Positions 50,331 to 58,882 of a stretch of DNA of 64,000 nt are shown piece after piece. Made by a program: the position numbers and the translations under genes. Source of the stretch: an uncultured Mollicutes bacterium (GTDB lineage: Bacteria > Bacillota_I > Bacilli_A > RFN20 > CAG-826); assembly GCA_900540395.1 (NCBI GenBank), contig UQFQ01000005.1:1-64000 (forward strand), given 5' to 3'. Each line of letters begins with the position of its first letter. Position 1 is the first letter of the stretch. The notes beneath the pieces are model-generated. The model ran no database searches and was not told where the DNA came from. It worked only from the letters and a program-made list of their open reading frames with translations.

Positions 50331-51308
50331 ATGGCTGAAAATGAATTAAAGATTGCACACCCTTTCGAAGAATGCAAATATAAGATTGCGGTTGCTAGTA
50401 ATGAAGAAAATTATTGCAAAGTCGTTGCTGAACCACTTGAAAGAGGATTCGGATTAACCCTTGGCAATGCTTTAAGAAGAGTTCTTCTTGCTTCATTACC
50501 TGGAACAAGCGTTTACGCTATCGAGGTTGATGGTGCAGTCCATGAATTCACTGCATTAAAAGGCGTCGAAGAAGATTTAACACAAATCATCCTCAACCTT
50601 AAGGACTTAGTTCTTAAAAGCGACACTATTGGAAAAGCTGAATATGAAGTTACCGTTGATAGAGGCGAAGGCGAATTTAAAGCTGGAGATTTAGAACTTC
50701 CTACCGGTCTTGAAGTTGTAAATCCAGATCTTGTTATCGCTCACGTCGCTCAAGGCGGTCACTTACATATGACTCTCCATATTAGAAATGGTAGAGGTTA
50801 TGCAACCAGTGAAGAAAATAAAACACTTGGTCTTTTAAGTAATTCAATTGCAACTGATAGTAACTATTCACCTGTTACTAGAGTCAATTATAAAGTAGAA
50901 CAAACTCGTGTTGGCCACGATCCAAGATTTGATAAACTTATCCTTGAAGTTTGGACCAATGGAAGCATTAAACCAATTGATGCAATCGCATTAAGTGCAA
51001 AAATGCTTATGTTCCATTTCGAAAACTTCTTACATCTTGATGATCAATTTGATGACATTGCTTTAATTAAAGATCCAGTCGTCCATCAAGAAGAAACATT
51101 TGAAAACTTAACTATCGAAGATCTTGATTTAAGTGTTCGTAGTTATAACTGCTTAAAGAGAGCTGGAATCGCTAATGTTCAAGAGTTAACTCAAAAATCA
51201 GAAGCTGAAATGATGAAAGTTAGAAATCTTGGTAAAAAATCCCTTCTTGAAGTTAAAAATAAGCTTGCTGAAAAAGGCTTATACTTCAAAGATGGAAAAG
51301 ATGAATAA
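50331..51308 (+). CDS. rpoA: RNA polymerase alpha subunit
   Basis: Platform for RNA polymerase assembly, 325 residues. The N-terminal domain has VAEPLERGFGLTLGNALRRVLLASLPG and the C-terminal DNA- and regulator-binding domain has VRSYNCLKRAGIANVQELTQKSEAEMMKVRNLGKKSLLEVKNKL. Both domains are complete. AAAGGAGG upstream. Confidence 0.98.
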   Translation: MAENELKIAHPFEECKYKIAVASNEENYCKVVAEPLERGFGLTLGNALRRVLLASLPGTSVYAIEVDGAVHEFTALKGVEEDLTQIILNLKDLVLKSDTIGKAEYEVTVDRGEGEFKAGDLELPTGLEVVNPDLVIAHVAQGGHLHMTLHIRNGRGYATSEENKTLGLLSNSIATDSNYSPVTRVNYKVEQTRVGHDPRFDKLILEVWTNGSIKPIDAIALSAKMLMFHFENFLHLDDQFDDIALIKDPVVHQEETFENLTIEDLDLSVRSYNCLKRAGIANVQELTQKSEAEMMKVRNLGKKSLLEVKNKLAEKGLYFKDGKDE

Positions 51309-51319
51309 GGAGTATAACT

Positions 51320-51715
51320 ATGCAAATCGGTAGAAAAAATGTACATGGTAAAGGCGGCGTTAGATTTAAGACCCCTTATACCTCAAGCAAAAAGAAAGCA
51401 CAAGTTAGAAATCTTGTTACTGAATTAGTACTTTTTGAAAAAGTAACTGTTACTAGAAGTATGGTTAAAGATGTTGTTAAAACCTTTGATCACTTAGTTA
51501 CTCTTGCTAAAAAAGGTGATTTACATTCACGCAGACAAGCAGCAAGCATTTTAAGAAATTATAAAGTTGAAGATAAACCAGAAGCTTTAACTAAATTATT
51601 TGCTGATTTAAGTAAGAAATTTGAAAGTAGAAATGGTGGTTATTTAAAAGTTTATAAACTTGCCAATAGAAAAGGCGATAACGCTCCAATCAGACTTCTT
51701 ACATTTGCTGATTAA
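51320..51715 (+). CDS. rplQ: Ribosomal protein L17
   Basis: 50S tunnel-exit protein, 131 residues, last gene of the cluster. It starts MQIGRKNVHGKGGVRFKTPYTSSKKKAQVRNLVTELV rather than the usual MGYRKLGR. TAAGGAG precedes the ATG. A terminator follows after 22 nt. The ecfA/ecfT and truA genes that often come next in Firmicutes are absent. Confidence 0.97.
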   Translation: MQIGRKNVHGKGGVRFKTPYTSSKKKAQVRNLVTELVLFEKVTVTRSMVKDVVKTFDHLVTLAKKGDLHSRRQAASILRNYKVEDKPEALTKLFADLSKKFESRNGGYLKVYKLANRKGDNAPIRLLTFAD

Positions 51716-51737
51716 TAACTTAAAACTTAAAAAGAAG

Positions 51738-51766
51738 GCTAACCATTTATTGTGGTTAGCTTTTTT
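51738..51766 (+). terminator. Terminator of the ribosomal protein cluster
   Basis: GCTAACCA / TGGTTAGC, an 8-bp stem with a 7-nt loop, is followed by six T residues. The next small gene starts 19 nt further. Confidence 0.9.
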
Positions 51767-51784
51767 ACTAGGAGAAGAAAAAAG

Positions 51785-51994
51785 ATGAATAAAGATAAAA
51801 TTATTGTTGTAGGTCATATTTTAAGCGTGGTTGCGCTTATTGCTTGTTTATTTGTTTGGTATTTCTCAGATTCTTTAAAGACCATTGATTCTAGCTCATC
51901 TTTCTTTATAATAGTTCTTATTTTAGGCTCTATTATTTATCTTTTAACTAGTGGATATTTGATTTATCGCTTATTTAAATCTGATAATAAATAG
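51785..51994 (+). CDS. Small membrane protein, two helices, unknown function
   Basis: A 69-residue protein with two membrane segments (about 6-25 and 38-58) and charged ends (MNKDK, KSDNK). The linker is SDSLKTIDSSSS. No family recognised. TAGGAGAAG ten nt before the ATG at 51785 supports this start; a longer in-frame reading would begin inside the terminator. It may be expressed by read-through from rplQ. Confidence 0.65.
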   Translation: MNKDKIIVVGHILSVVALIACLFVWYFSDSLKTIDSSSSFFIIVLILGSIIYLLTSGYLIYRLFKSDNK

Positions 51995-52138
51995 ACTTTA
52001 AGAGTGATTAATTAAGAACTTAGTTTAAAAAAAGATAAGTAGTTTTACAGGTAAAATATCAAAGAATAAAGTTTTTGAAAAAACCTTACTTTTTGATTTA
52101 ATTATCTATATCTTTTTGATAGGATTATAGTTGAATTT

Positions 52139-52771
52139 ATGGAAAAGTTTATTGTTTTTGATTTAGATGGCACTTTAATAGATACTTTAACTGGCTTAAC
52201 AGAATCAGTTAACGTCACTTTAAAAGAGATTAATAAACCTTATCATTACGAGAAAAAAGAAATCAAAACTTTTATAGGACGTGGAGCTAAAAGACTTTTT
52301 GTTTTAGCCTCTAAAAATGATAATAACCCTGCAGATTTTGATTTATTTTTGAAAAATTATGAAAAATATCAATATATCAGTGAACCTTTTGAGGGAGTAA
52401 AAGAGACGCTTATTAATCTAAAAAACAAGGGATATAAGCTTATTATCTACTCCAATAAACCAAACTCAATTTTACAAAAGTTAATTCAAAATAAACTAAA
52501 CGATATTGAATTTAGTTATGTCCAAGGACAAGACAATAATTATCCACCAAAGCCAGACATTACTTTATTAAGTGAGATTTTAAATAAACTTAATTTAAAG
52601 ATGGATGAAGGAATTTATGTTGGTGATAGCATAGTTGATTTAGAGACTGCTAGAAACGCAAAGATGAAATGCGTTATTTTTTCTTTTGGTTATGGCAATC
52701 AAGAAGAAATATTAAAAGCTAAACCAGATTATTACTTTAACGATTTTAAAGAATTAGATAGTATTTTATGA
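52139..52771 (+). CDS. HAD-superfamily phosphatase (phosphoglycolate-phosphatase-like)
   Basis: A 210-residue HAD hydrolase with an alpha-helical cap. Motif I is FDLDGTL (Asp8 nucleophile, Asp10 acid/base), motif II is IIYSNK, and motif III/IV is KPDITLL then GDSIVDLETARNA. It hydrolyses a phosphate monoester such as phosphoglycolate or a sugar phosphate; the substrate cannot be set. There is no Shine-Dalgarno; TATAGT ends seven nt before the ATG, suggesting a leaderless mRNA. The stop (TGA) overlaps the next gene's ATG. Confidence 0.88.
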   Translation: MEKFIVFDLDGTLIDTLTGLTESVNVTLKEINKPYHYEKKEIKTFIGRGAKRLFVLASKNDNNPADFDLFLKNYEKYQYISEPFEGVKETLINLKNKGYKLIIYSNKPNSILQKLIQNKLNDIEFSYVQGQDNNYPPKPDITLLSEILNKLNLKMDEGIYVGDSIVDLETARNAKMKCVIFSFGYGNQEEILKAKPDYYFNDFKELDSIL

Positions 52772-53124
52772 TGAGTGAAGAACAAGAATTAATATATGGA
52801 TTATATCGCTATATAAGCAAGGCTAGCCGATATGTTGGAACAAAAAGTGTTGAAGAATTTATTCATGATGAAAAGAGTTTCGATGCAACATGTTTTTGCT
52901 TTTATATGATTGATAATATAGTTAAAATGATGCATAAATATCCTAAATTAATTTATGAACATAAGGATATTGATTTCAAAAAGATTAATTCATATAAAGA
53001 TTCAATTTTTGTAAATGATGGAATTGCATATGTTGAGATGTATGAAACTATTCAAAATGAATTTCCAGTATTACAAGTTAAATTAAAGGGAATTGTTGAG
53101 GCAATAAGTTATGGAAAACAATGA
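52768..53124 (+). CDS. HepT/DUF86-like HEPN protein, catalytic motif degenerate
   Basis: A 118-residue helical protein. The layout (YRYISKASRYVGTKSVEEFIHDEKSFDATCFCFYMIDNIV, then YVEMYETIQNEFPVLQVKL) matches the DUF86/HepT HEPN family. The RNase motif R-x4-6-H is replaced by SYKDSIFVND, so it should not cut RNA. No MntA nucleotidyltransferase partner is next to it. It overlaps the HAD gene (ATGA) and the glucosidase gene by 14 nt, so all three are translated together. A binding or regulatory role is possible; this is inference. Confidence 0.6.
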   Translation: MMSEEQELIYGLYRYISKASRYVGTKSVEEFIHDEKSFDATCFCFYMIDNIVKMMHKYPKLIYEHKDIDFKKINSYKDSIFVNDGIAYVEMYETIQNEFPVLQVKLKGIVEAISYGKQ

Positions 53125-55516
53125 AATTATTTCAAAGTTATCTGCTAAAGAAAAAGTTGAGGAATTAGGCGGAAAAGATTCGTGGTATTTATTTCCTCAT
53201 AAAGAACTTGGATTAAATGAGGTTCATTTTTCTGACGGTCCTTATGGTATCAGAGAATGCTTACCTGAAGACTCTTTGTTTGCTGAAGGAAAGGAATCGA
53301 TTTGTTTTCCTACATCGAGTTTAACAGCGGCAAGTTTTGACCGTGAACTTTTATATAAATTAGGAAGCATTTTAGGAAAAGAAGCCAGAAGCCGTGGAAT
53401 TCATTGTTTACTTGGCCCAGCAATTAATATTAAAAGAAATCCACTTTGTGGACGTAATTTTGAATATGTAAGTGAAGACCCTTATTTAACTGGAGAATTA
53501 GCTGCTAGTTATATTAAAGGTGTCGAAGATCAAGGTGTAGCAACTTCAATAAAACATTTTGCGTTAAACAATCAAGAAAGCTTTAGAATGAATATCAATT
53601 CTGTTTGTGATCTTCGTACAATGAGAGAGATTTATCTTAAGGGATTTGAGATTGCAATTAAAAAAGCTAATCCTGGAACTATTATGGCAAGCTATAACAA
53701 AATAAATGGAGATTATGCTTGTGAAAGTTCTTTCTTACTTAGAGATATTTTACGTGATGAATGGGGTTATAAAGGACTTGTTATTTCTGATTGGGGCGCA
53801 GTAAATGATCCAGTAAAAGCAATTAGGGCTGGACTTAACGAAATCATGCCTGTTGCCACAAAAGAGAATTATGCAGCACTTGAAAAAGAATATAATGGAA
53901 AAGAAGATTTTAGAACAGTTGTTGATGAAAGTTTAAACTATACAATTGATTTTATTAAAAAATATCAAGATAAAGAAAAAATTGATTTTGATTTAGATAA
54001 AGCTCATGAAGAAGCTGTTAATATTGCAAAAGAATCAATTGTTTTACTTAAAAATGAAAACAATATCTTACCTTTAAAGAAAAGAGAAAAAGTTGCTTTT
54101 ATTGGCGAATATGCAATTACTCCTCACTATAATGGCAAGGGAAGCAGTTTAGTTACTCCTTATAAATTAGTTACTCCTTTAGAAGCGGTAGAAGAGAGAG
54201 AATATAACGTTAGCTTTGCTAAAGGCTTTAACATTTTTACAGACTCGATTGATTTATCATTAGAATCTGAAGCTATTGAACTTGCCAAAAAGAGCGACAA
54301 GGTAGTTATGTTTTTAGGAACCAATAGCGATATTGAAAGTGAAAATTATGATAGACGCAATTTAGATTTATTCATTAATCAAATTGACCTTTTCTATAAG
54401 ATTTATAATGTTAATAAAAATATTGTTGTTGCTTTACAAAATGGAGCTCCAGTCGAAATTCCATTTAATAATGAAGTTAAAGGTTTAGTCGAAGCTTATC
54501 TTGGTGGCGAAGGCTGTGGCGAAGCTATTGCTGATTTGCTTTATGGCTTAGCTAATCCTTGTGGAAGACTTGCTGAAACAATGCCACTTAGATTAAATAC
54601 TATTCCCTCATTTGCTTATTATGGCGTAAGTAACAAAGTTGCCATATATAAAGAAGCAATCTATGTTGGCTATAGATATTATGAAACAAAAGGCATGCCA
54701 GTTTTATATCCTTTTGGATATGGTTTGAGTTATTCAAATTTCAAATATTCTGATTTTAATGTTGATTCTGCAGGGTTTTTAAAGAAAAACAATTATAAAA
54801 TTAAATTAAGCGTTAAAGTTACAAACGATAGTGATTTTGATGGAAAAGAAGTTATTCAAGTTTATATTAGTAAGCCAAACGATAAAATATTTAATGCTAA
54901 ATATGAACTTGTAGATTTTAAGAAAGTCTTTATAAAAGCTCATGAAAGTGCTGAAGTAGAGTTTATTCTTGATAAAGAAGCTTTGAAATATTTTGATGTG
55001 AATCTTAATAGATGGAATATTCAAAATGGAAAATACACTTTCTACATTTCTAAAAATTCACATGAACACATCTTCCATCAAGAAGTTGAAGTTAAAGAAG
55101 AAGATGAAATTATCGGCTATGACCCAGTTAAATTAAAGAAATATTTTGAGTGTGATGTTCGCTTTTTAAACATTGATGAATATCAAAAACTATTTAATAA
55201 TGACGAACTTTTAAAGAAGTTTAAACGCCCAGGAAAGTTTACAATGAACTCTAATTTTTCTGAGTTAAAAACGACTTGGGTTGGAAGAAATTTTGCTAAC
55301 ATGATCTCTAAAAGAGATGACATTATGAAAAATAGAATGGTTTATGTTTCGATTATGGAAATGCCATTTAGATCATTATGTACTTTTGGTGGCGGTCATT
55401 TAACACCAAATATTTTTAAATATATGATTAAAGCGGCTAATGGCGAAATGCCATTAATTAATTATTTTATTTTCTTAATTAAGTTTGCTCGTGCATCCAA
55501 GAAAGTTAAATTTTAA
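53111..55516 (+). CDS. Glycoside hydrolase family 3 (beta-glucosidase-like)
   Basis: An 801-residue GH3 enzyme. The TIM barrel contains GPAINIKRNPLCGRNFEYVSEDP, the substrate-binding KHF (148-150) and the nucleophile Asp227 in ISDWGAV. The alpha/beta sandwich domain follows (about 310-520), then PFGYGLSYSNF and a fibronectin-III-like domain. About 120 further residues at the C-terminus (from about 680) follow the FnIII domain. There is no signal peptide, so it works on imported oligosaccharides. Beta-glucosidase or beta-xylosidase are the likely activities. It ends one nt before a convergent gene. Confidence 0.92.
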   Translation: MENNEIISKLSAKEKVEELGGKDSWYLFPHKELGLNEVHFSDGPYGIRECLPEDSLFAEGKESICFPTSSLTAASFDRELLYKLGSILGKEARSRGIHCLLGPAINIKRNPLCGRNFEYVSEDPYLTGELAASYIKGVEDQGVATSIKHFALNNQESFRMNINSVCDLRTMREIYLKGFEIAIKKANPGTIMASYNKINGDYACESSFLLRDILRDEWGYKGLVISDWGAVNDPVKAIRAGLNEIMPVATKENYAALEKEYNGKEDFRTVVDESLNYTIDFIKKYQDKEKIDFDLDKAHEEAVNIAKESIVLLKNENNILPLKKREKVAFIGEYAITPHYNGKGSSLVTPYKLVTPLEAVEEREYNVSFAKGFNIFTDSIDLSLESEAIELAKKSDKVVMFLGTNSDIESENYDRRNLDLFINQIDLFYKIYNVNKNIVVALQNGAPVEIPFNNEVKGLVEAYLGGEGCGEAIADLLYGLANPCGRLAETMPLRLNTIPSFAYYGVSNKVAIYKEAIYVGYRYYETKGMPVLYPFGYGLSYSNFKYSDFNVDSAGFLKKNNYKIKLSVKVTNDSDFDGKEVIQVYISKPNDKIFNAKYELVDFKKVFIKAHESAEVEFILDKEALKYFDVNLNRWNIQNGKYTFYISKNSHEHIFHQEVEVKEEDEIIGYDPVKLKKYFECDVRFLNIDEYQKLFNNDELLKKFKRPGKFTMNSNFSELKTTWVGRNFANMISKRDDIMKNRMVYVSIMEMPFRSLCTFGGGHLTPNIFKYMIKAANGEMPLINYFIFLIKFARASKKVKF

Positions 55517-55804
55517 TTATTGTTTCTTTTGGATATTTTTATAGTAGTCTAAATCTTTCTCAAGATTTATTTCTTGATCAGTTTTTTCAATTAAAGTAAA
55601 TTTAAAATCTTTAAAGCTTTCCATAAAGTCAGTGAGTGGCAACGAAATATTAAAGTTTTTTGATTTAACACTTACTTTATGATTTTCATATAGAAAAACA
55701 TATCTTAAATTATCTTTAAGTGAAACTAATACATAATCGGCCTTAAGTAGAGCGATCGCTTCATTGATATTTAAACTATTTGAACTACTAGAACTAAAAT
55801 TCAT
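55517..55804 (-). CDS. Hypothetical protein of 95 residues
   Basis: A short protein starting MNFSSSSSNSLNINEAI. It has beta-rich stretches (DYVLVSLKDNLRYVFLYENHKVSVKSKNFNISLPL) and a Lys/Glu-rich C-terminal helix. It has no membrane segment, and I recognise no family. The start is chosen at 55804 because on the minus strand TACAAT lies seven nt before this ATG, like other leaderless genes here. An ATG nine codons upstream would begin upstream of that -10. Its stop abuts the glucosidase stop on the other strand. Confidence 0.6.
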   Translation of the reverse strand: MNFSSSSSNSLNINEAIALLKADYVLVSLKDNLRYVFLYENHKVSVKSKNFNISLPLTDFMESFKDFKFTLIEKTDQEINLEKDLDYYKNIQKKQ

Positions 55805-55831
55805 ATTTAATATTGTATAAAATTTTACCAA

Positions 55832-55995
55832 TTTAACAAAAAGTAAAATAAATAAAACTGATTTTAAACTATAAAGTTAGTTTTCTTTACCTCTAAATTT
55901 TTCTATTGATTTTGATTCGTTAAAAAATACGTCAAATCTTTATGAAAAGCACTAAAAAACTATCAAAAACTGGTTAAAAAGAGTAAACTATAGTC
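55832..55995. other. Divergent intergenic region
   Basis: AT-rich spacer between the 95-residue gene and spx. It contains the two presumed leaderless promoters (TACAAT near 55815 on the minus strand, TAAACT at 55984-55989 on the plus strand). Nothing else is seen. Confidence 0.4.
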
Positions 55996-56466
55996 ATGAT
56001 AACAATCTATACATCACCTAGTTGCTCTAGTTGCAAAAAAGTAAAGAAATGGTTTGATGAGCAACATATTCCATACAAAGAAAAGAACATTTTCTCGAGT
56101 GTTTTAAATCCAGAAGAACTTAAAGATATTTTGTCTAAAACCGAAAATGGCACTGAAGATATTATATCTACTAGAAGTAATATTATTAAAAGCGGAAATG
56201 TTCAAATTGACGATATGTCAGTCAATGAACTTATCGATTTTATTAAGAAAAACCCAAGCATTTTAAAACGACCAATAGTAGTTGATTCTAGTAAAATTCA
56301 AGTCGGGTATAACGAAGAAGAAATTCGTTCTTTTATTCCAGCTGCAAGAAGAATTGCTGCTAGGGCTTGTCCACATTTTGAAGGATGTGAAAACTGTAAA
56401 AACGCTAAAGACTTTGAAGAATTTTTAGCAAGTCAACAACAAAACAGCCAAACGGCTGTTAAGTAA
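55996..56466 (+). CDS. spx: Spx/ArsC-family regulator with a C-terminal cysteine cluster
   Basis: A 156-residue Spx-like protein. The redox switch C-x2-C is Cys10-Cys13 (SPSCSSCKK), and the conserved arginine lies in LKRPIVVD (Arg92), both as in Spx, which binds the RNA polymerase alpha C-terminal domain under thiol stress. The C-terminal tail differs from Bacillus Spx, carrying Cys125, His127, Cys131 and Cys134 (RACPHFEGCENCK), a possible metal site. There is no Shine-Dalgarno; TAAACT lies six nt before the ATG. An ArsC-type reductase is the alternative, but the CxxC favours Spx. A terminator follows. Confidence 0.8.
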   Translation: MITIYTSPSCSSCKKVKKWFDEQHIPYKEKNIFSSVLNPEELKDILSKTENGTEDIISTRSNIIKSGNVQIDDMSVNELIDFIKKNPSILKRPIVVDSSKIQVGYNEEEIRSFIPAARRIAARACPHFEGCENCKNAKDFEEFLASQQQNSQTAVK

Positions 56467-56500
56467 AATTAATTAAAATATTTAATATATTTAAGAAAAA

Positions 56501-56528
56501 AACTCGCAAATTGCGAGTTATTTTTTTG
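56501..56528. terminator. Bidirectional intrinsic terminator
   Basis: AACTCGC / GCGAGTT with a 5-nt loop is followed by ATTTTTTT on the plus strand and preceded by A residues that give T's on the minus strand. It overlaps the stop codon of the CYTH gene. Confidence 0.85.
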
Positions 56529-57111
56529 AAATGTTTAAGGAATCCATTGCACGAGTTTGTTTACTTCTTGGATTATCTTCGTACTCGATCCCGTTTTCGT
56601 TACAGATTCTTTGAAGTTGAGTTCTGGCTTTTAATAATGAGTTACCGGCCATTTCGAGTTCATAATCGGTAATGCCATTATATTCGTTTTCATCGATTGA
56701 GAATTCATAACCTTCTTCGCCATAATTGGTTTCAAGGCGATGTGTTTTTAATTTTGCAACAACTGTCATATCATTAGGTTCGAAGCCAAGCATTCTAACG
56801 AATTCAGTAGTGTCATTTTCAGGAATAATGCCTTTAATTGTAAGAGCTATGAATTCTTCATCTTTTAAAGTTGTATTCTTTTCAAGTAATCCTTCACTCA
56901 TAGGAACTTTTAAAGTCATTACATATTCGTTATTTAAAGCTCTAACTCTTAAACCAATACCAGCGTTTTTGAGTTGGAAGTCTTTAGTGTCAATGTAATA
57001 GTTAACTTGAACTTTATCTTTTAAAATATTTTTTTGTAATTTTCTGACGATACGATTATATTCGTCTTTATTAATTAAAACTTTAGCTTCAATTTCAATA
57101 TTTGTTGCCAT
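56518..57111 (-). CDS. CYTH-domain protein (triphosphate-binding)
   Basis: A 197-residue CYTH protein. The diagnostic E-x-E-x-K is Glu6, Glu8 and Lys10 (IEIEAKV). Further tunnel residues appear in YYIDTKDFQLKNAGIGLRVR, VMTLKVP, KLKTHRLE and FSIDENEY, forming the eight-stranded triphosphate tunnel. Members act as triphosphatases or bind (p)ppGpp; Bacillus YjbK is the closest type. It is next to, and divergent from, NAD kinase, a common Firmicutes neighbourhood. AAAGGAAG precedes the ATG. Confidence 0.85.
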   Translation of the reverse strand: MATNIEIEAKVLINKDEYNRIVRKLQKNILKDKVQVNYYIDTKDFQLKNAGIGLRVRALNNEYVMTLKVPMSEGLLEKNTTLKDEEFIALTIKGIIPENDTTEFVRMLGFEPNDMTVVAKLKTHRLETNYGEEGYEFSIDENEYNGITDYELEMAGNSLLKARTQLQRICNENGIEYEDNPRSKQTRAMDSLNISKK

Positions 57112-57172
57112 TTTTATCTACTTCCTTTTCAAATATGATACAATAAAAAAGCAGGTTTTAAAAGGTATTTAA

Positions 57173-57955
57173 ATGCGTTTTTGTATTTCATTAAGAGATG
57201 GCGATGGAGTTAAAAAAGTATCTGATTTCATCAAAGAATCCTTGCTTAAAGAAGGATTAGTTTATGATGAAATTAATCCTGAATTAGTAATTTCTGTTGG
57301 GGGAGATGGCACTTTTTTAAGAGCAATCCAAAAGTATTTTTTAATTAAACCATTATTTGCCAATATCAATTTCGGCAACTTAGGATATCTTTGTGAATAC
57401 ACTGACAAAGAATTAAAAGAGTTTATCGTTGATTTATTAGATAAAAATCATGCTGAAAAAGAAATAACCCTTCTTGAAGCAAAATATAGTGATAAAACTT
57501 ATTATGCTTTAAACGAATTTAGAATCGAATCGAGCAAGGGTGACACTTTAGTTTTTGATGTTTATATTAATGATACTTATCTTGAAACTTTAAAAGCTGA
57601 TGGATGTTTAATTTCAACCTCTATTGGTAGTAGTGCAATGGCTAGATCACTTGGCGGAGCTTTAGTCGACAACGAGATCGAGATGATTCAATTTGTTGAA
57701 AAGGCTCCAATTCAAAATCGTACTTACGAGTCAATTAGATCGCCATTTGTTCTTCAAAAAGACAAAGTAATAAAGATCGAAAACATTAAAAATGACGAAT
57801 TCTTTATATATTACGATTCAAAGAGTGATTATTTAAAGAATTACCATGATGATATTGTAATTAAATTAAGCGATAAAAAAGTACGAGTATTAAAAAACAC
57901 TCGAAACAACTATATTAAGAAAACACATGAGGCTTTTATCAATGATCGTTCCTAA
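57173..57955 (+). CDS. nadK: NAD kinase
   Basis: Phosphorylates NAD to NADP. It has 260 residues, with the GGDG motif at 43-46 (ISVGGDGTFLRA), NINFGNLGYLCEY, the NE motif ALNEFRIE and the DGCLISTSIGSSAMARS loop. In most NAD kinases that last region reads DGLIxSTPTGSTAY. Here it is DGCLISTSIGSSAM, keeping the Gly and Ser/Thr positions. AAAAGG precedes the ATG. It overlaps the next gene. Confidence 0.92.
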   Translation: MRFCISLRDGDGVKKVSDFIKESLLKEGLVYDEINPELVISVGGDGTFLRAIQKYFLIKPLFANINFGNLGYLCEYTDKELKEFIVDLLDKNHAEKEITLLEAKYSDKTYYALNEFRIESSKGDTLVFDVYINDTYLETLKADGCLISTSIGSSAMARSLGGALVDNEIEMIQFVEKAPIQNRTYESIRSPFVLQKDKVIKIENIKNDEFFIYYDSKSDYLKNYHDDIVIKLSDKKVRVLKNTRNNYIKKTHEAFINDRS

Positions 57956-58337
57956 TTTATTTTTAGACACAACCAGTACAATTGTTATATCGGTATTTGC
58001 TGTAGCAGCAGTTTTAGCATTATTTATCATTAGCTTATATGCTTTTAAATCGAAAAAGAAAAAGAAAATCGATAAAGCAAAAGAAGAAAAAGTTATACTC
58101 GAACATAGTGATGATAAATTTATCGAGGCACTAGGCGGAGTAGAAAATATTGAAAGCTATGAACTTAAAGGCTTATCTCGTTTAGCTCTTGTATTAAAAG
58201 ATTATTCAAAAGTTAATAAAGAGGAAATAAAAAGATTCTATGTTTCAAGAATCTTAGAAATGAGTAATAAAATTATTTTAGTAGGTGAGAACTTAAAACC
58301 TCTTCTTGAAATACTAGATAATTCCAAGAACGAGTAA
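57942..58337 (+). CDS. Membrane-anchored EIIB-like protein without catalytic cysteine
   Basis: A 131-residue protein. A membrane segment (about 12-35) is followed by a Lys-rich stretch (KSKKKKKIDKAKEEK) and a domain like glucose-type PTS EIIB: FIEALGGVENI, then ESYELKGLSRLALVLKD, then NKIILVGENLKPLLEIL. The phosphorylated Cys of the family (in the C-x-TRLR motif) is absent, with LKGLSRL at the place, so it cannot carry phosphate. It may be a sensor or partner protein; this is inference. An ATG five codons upstream is also possible. It overlaps nadK by 14 nt and the convergent maf gene by 24 nt. Confidence 0.68.
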   Translation: MIVPNLFLDTTSTIVISVFAVAAVLALFIISLYAFKSKKKKKIDKAKEEKVILEHSDDKFIEALGGVENIESYELKGLSRLALVLKDYSKVNKEEIKRFYVSRILEMSNKIILVGENLKPLLEILDNSKNE

Positions 58338-58880
58338 ATCAAGTTTAATATCTTCTAAAGGGAAGCCCATAACATTAAAGTAGCTTCCTTTTATTTTGCT
58401 TATTAAATGATATTTTTCATCATCTTGAATAGCATAACTTCCGGCCTTATCGAAAACATTTTCTTCTTTAATATAGTTGTTTATTTCATCATCGCTAAGT
58501 TTATTAAAGGTAACCTCAGTGACGACCATTTTTTCAATTAAAATGTTTTTTGAAGCATTACCTATTACATAACCAGAAATGACTTTATGGTTGTTCCCAC
58601 TTAGTTTTTTAAGAATGTTAAAAGCATCTTGTGAGTCTTTTGGTTTGCCAAAAATAACGCCATCTAAAACAACAATTGTATCGCAACAAATAATAAAATC
58701 TTCAGGTTTTGTATGGTTTTTGAGTGAAAAGTATTTGTTTTTAGCTTCTTCTAAGGCATAAGTTGAAGCTGGAGCATGAAGAGTGGATTCATCAAAAAGC
58801 GGCTTCATTATTTTGAAGTCGCTAGTTAATGTTTTTAATAATTCAATTCTTCTTGGTGAACTAGATCCTAAAATTAACAT
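58314..58880 (-). CDS. maf: Maf-family nucleoside triphosphate pyrophosphatase
   Basis: House-cleaning enzyme that hydrolyses modified or noncanonical NTPs (dTTP/UTP type). It has 188 residues, with the start LILGSSSPRRIELLK, ICCDTIVVLDGVIFGKPKD, SGYVIG and AGSYAIQDDEKYHLISKIKGSYFNVMGFPLEDI. It lies two nt after rnj on the same strand, so cotranscribed. Its 3' end overlaps that of the EIIB-like gene. Confidence 0.93.
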   Translation of the reverse strand: MLILGSSSPRRIELLKTLTSDFKIMKPLFDESTLHAPASTYALEEAKNKYFSLKNHTKPEDFIICCDTIVVLDGVIFGKPKDSQDAFNILKKLSGNNHKVISGYVIGNASKNILIEKMVVTEVTFNKLSDDEINNYIKEENVFDKAGSYAIQDDEKYHLISKIKGSYFNVMGFPLEDIKLDLLVLGII

Positions 58881-58882
58881 AA

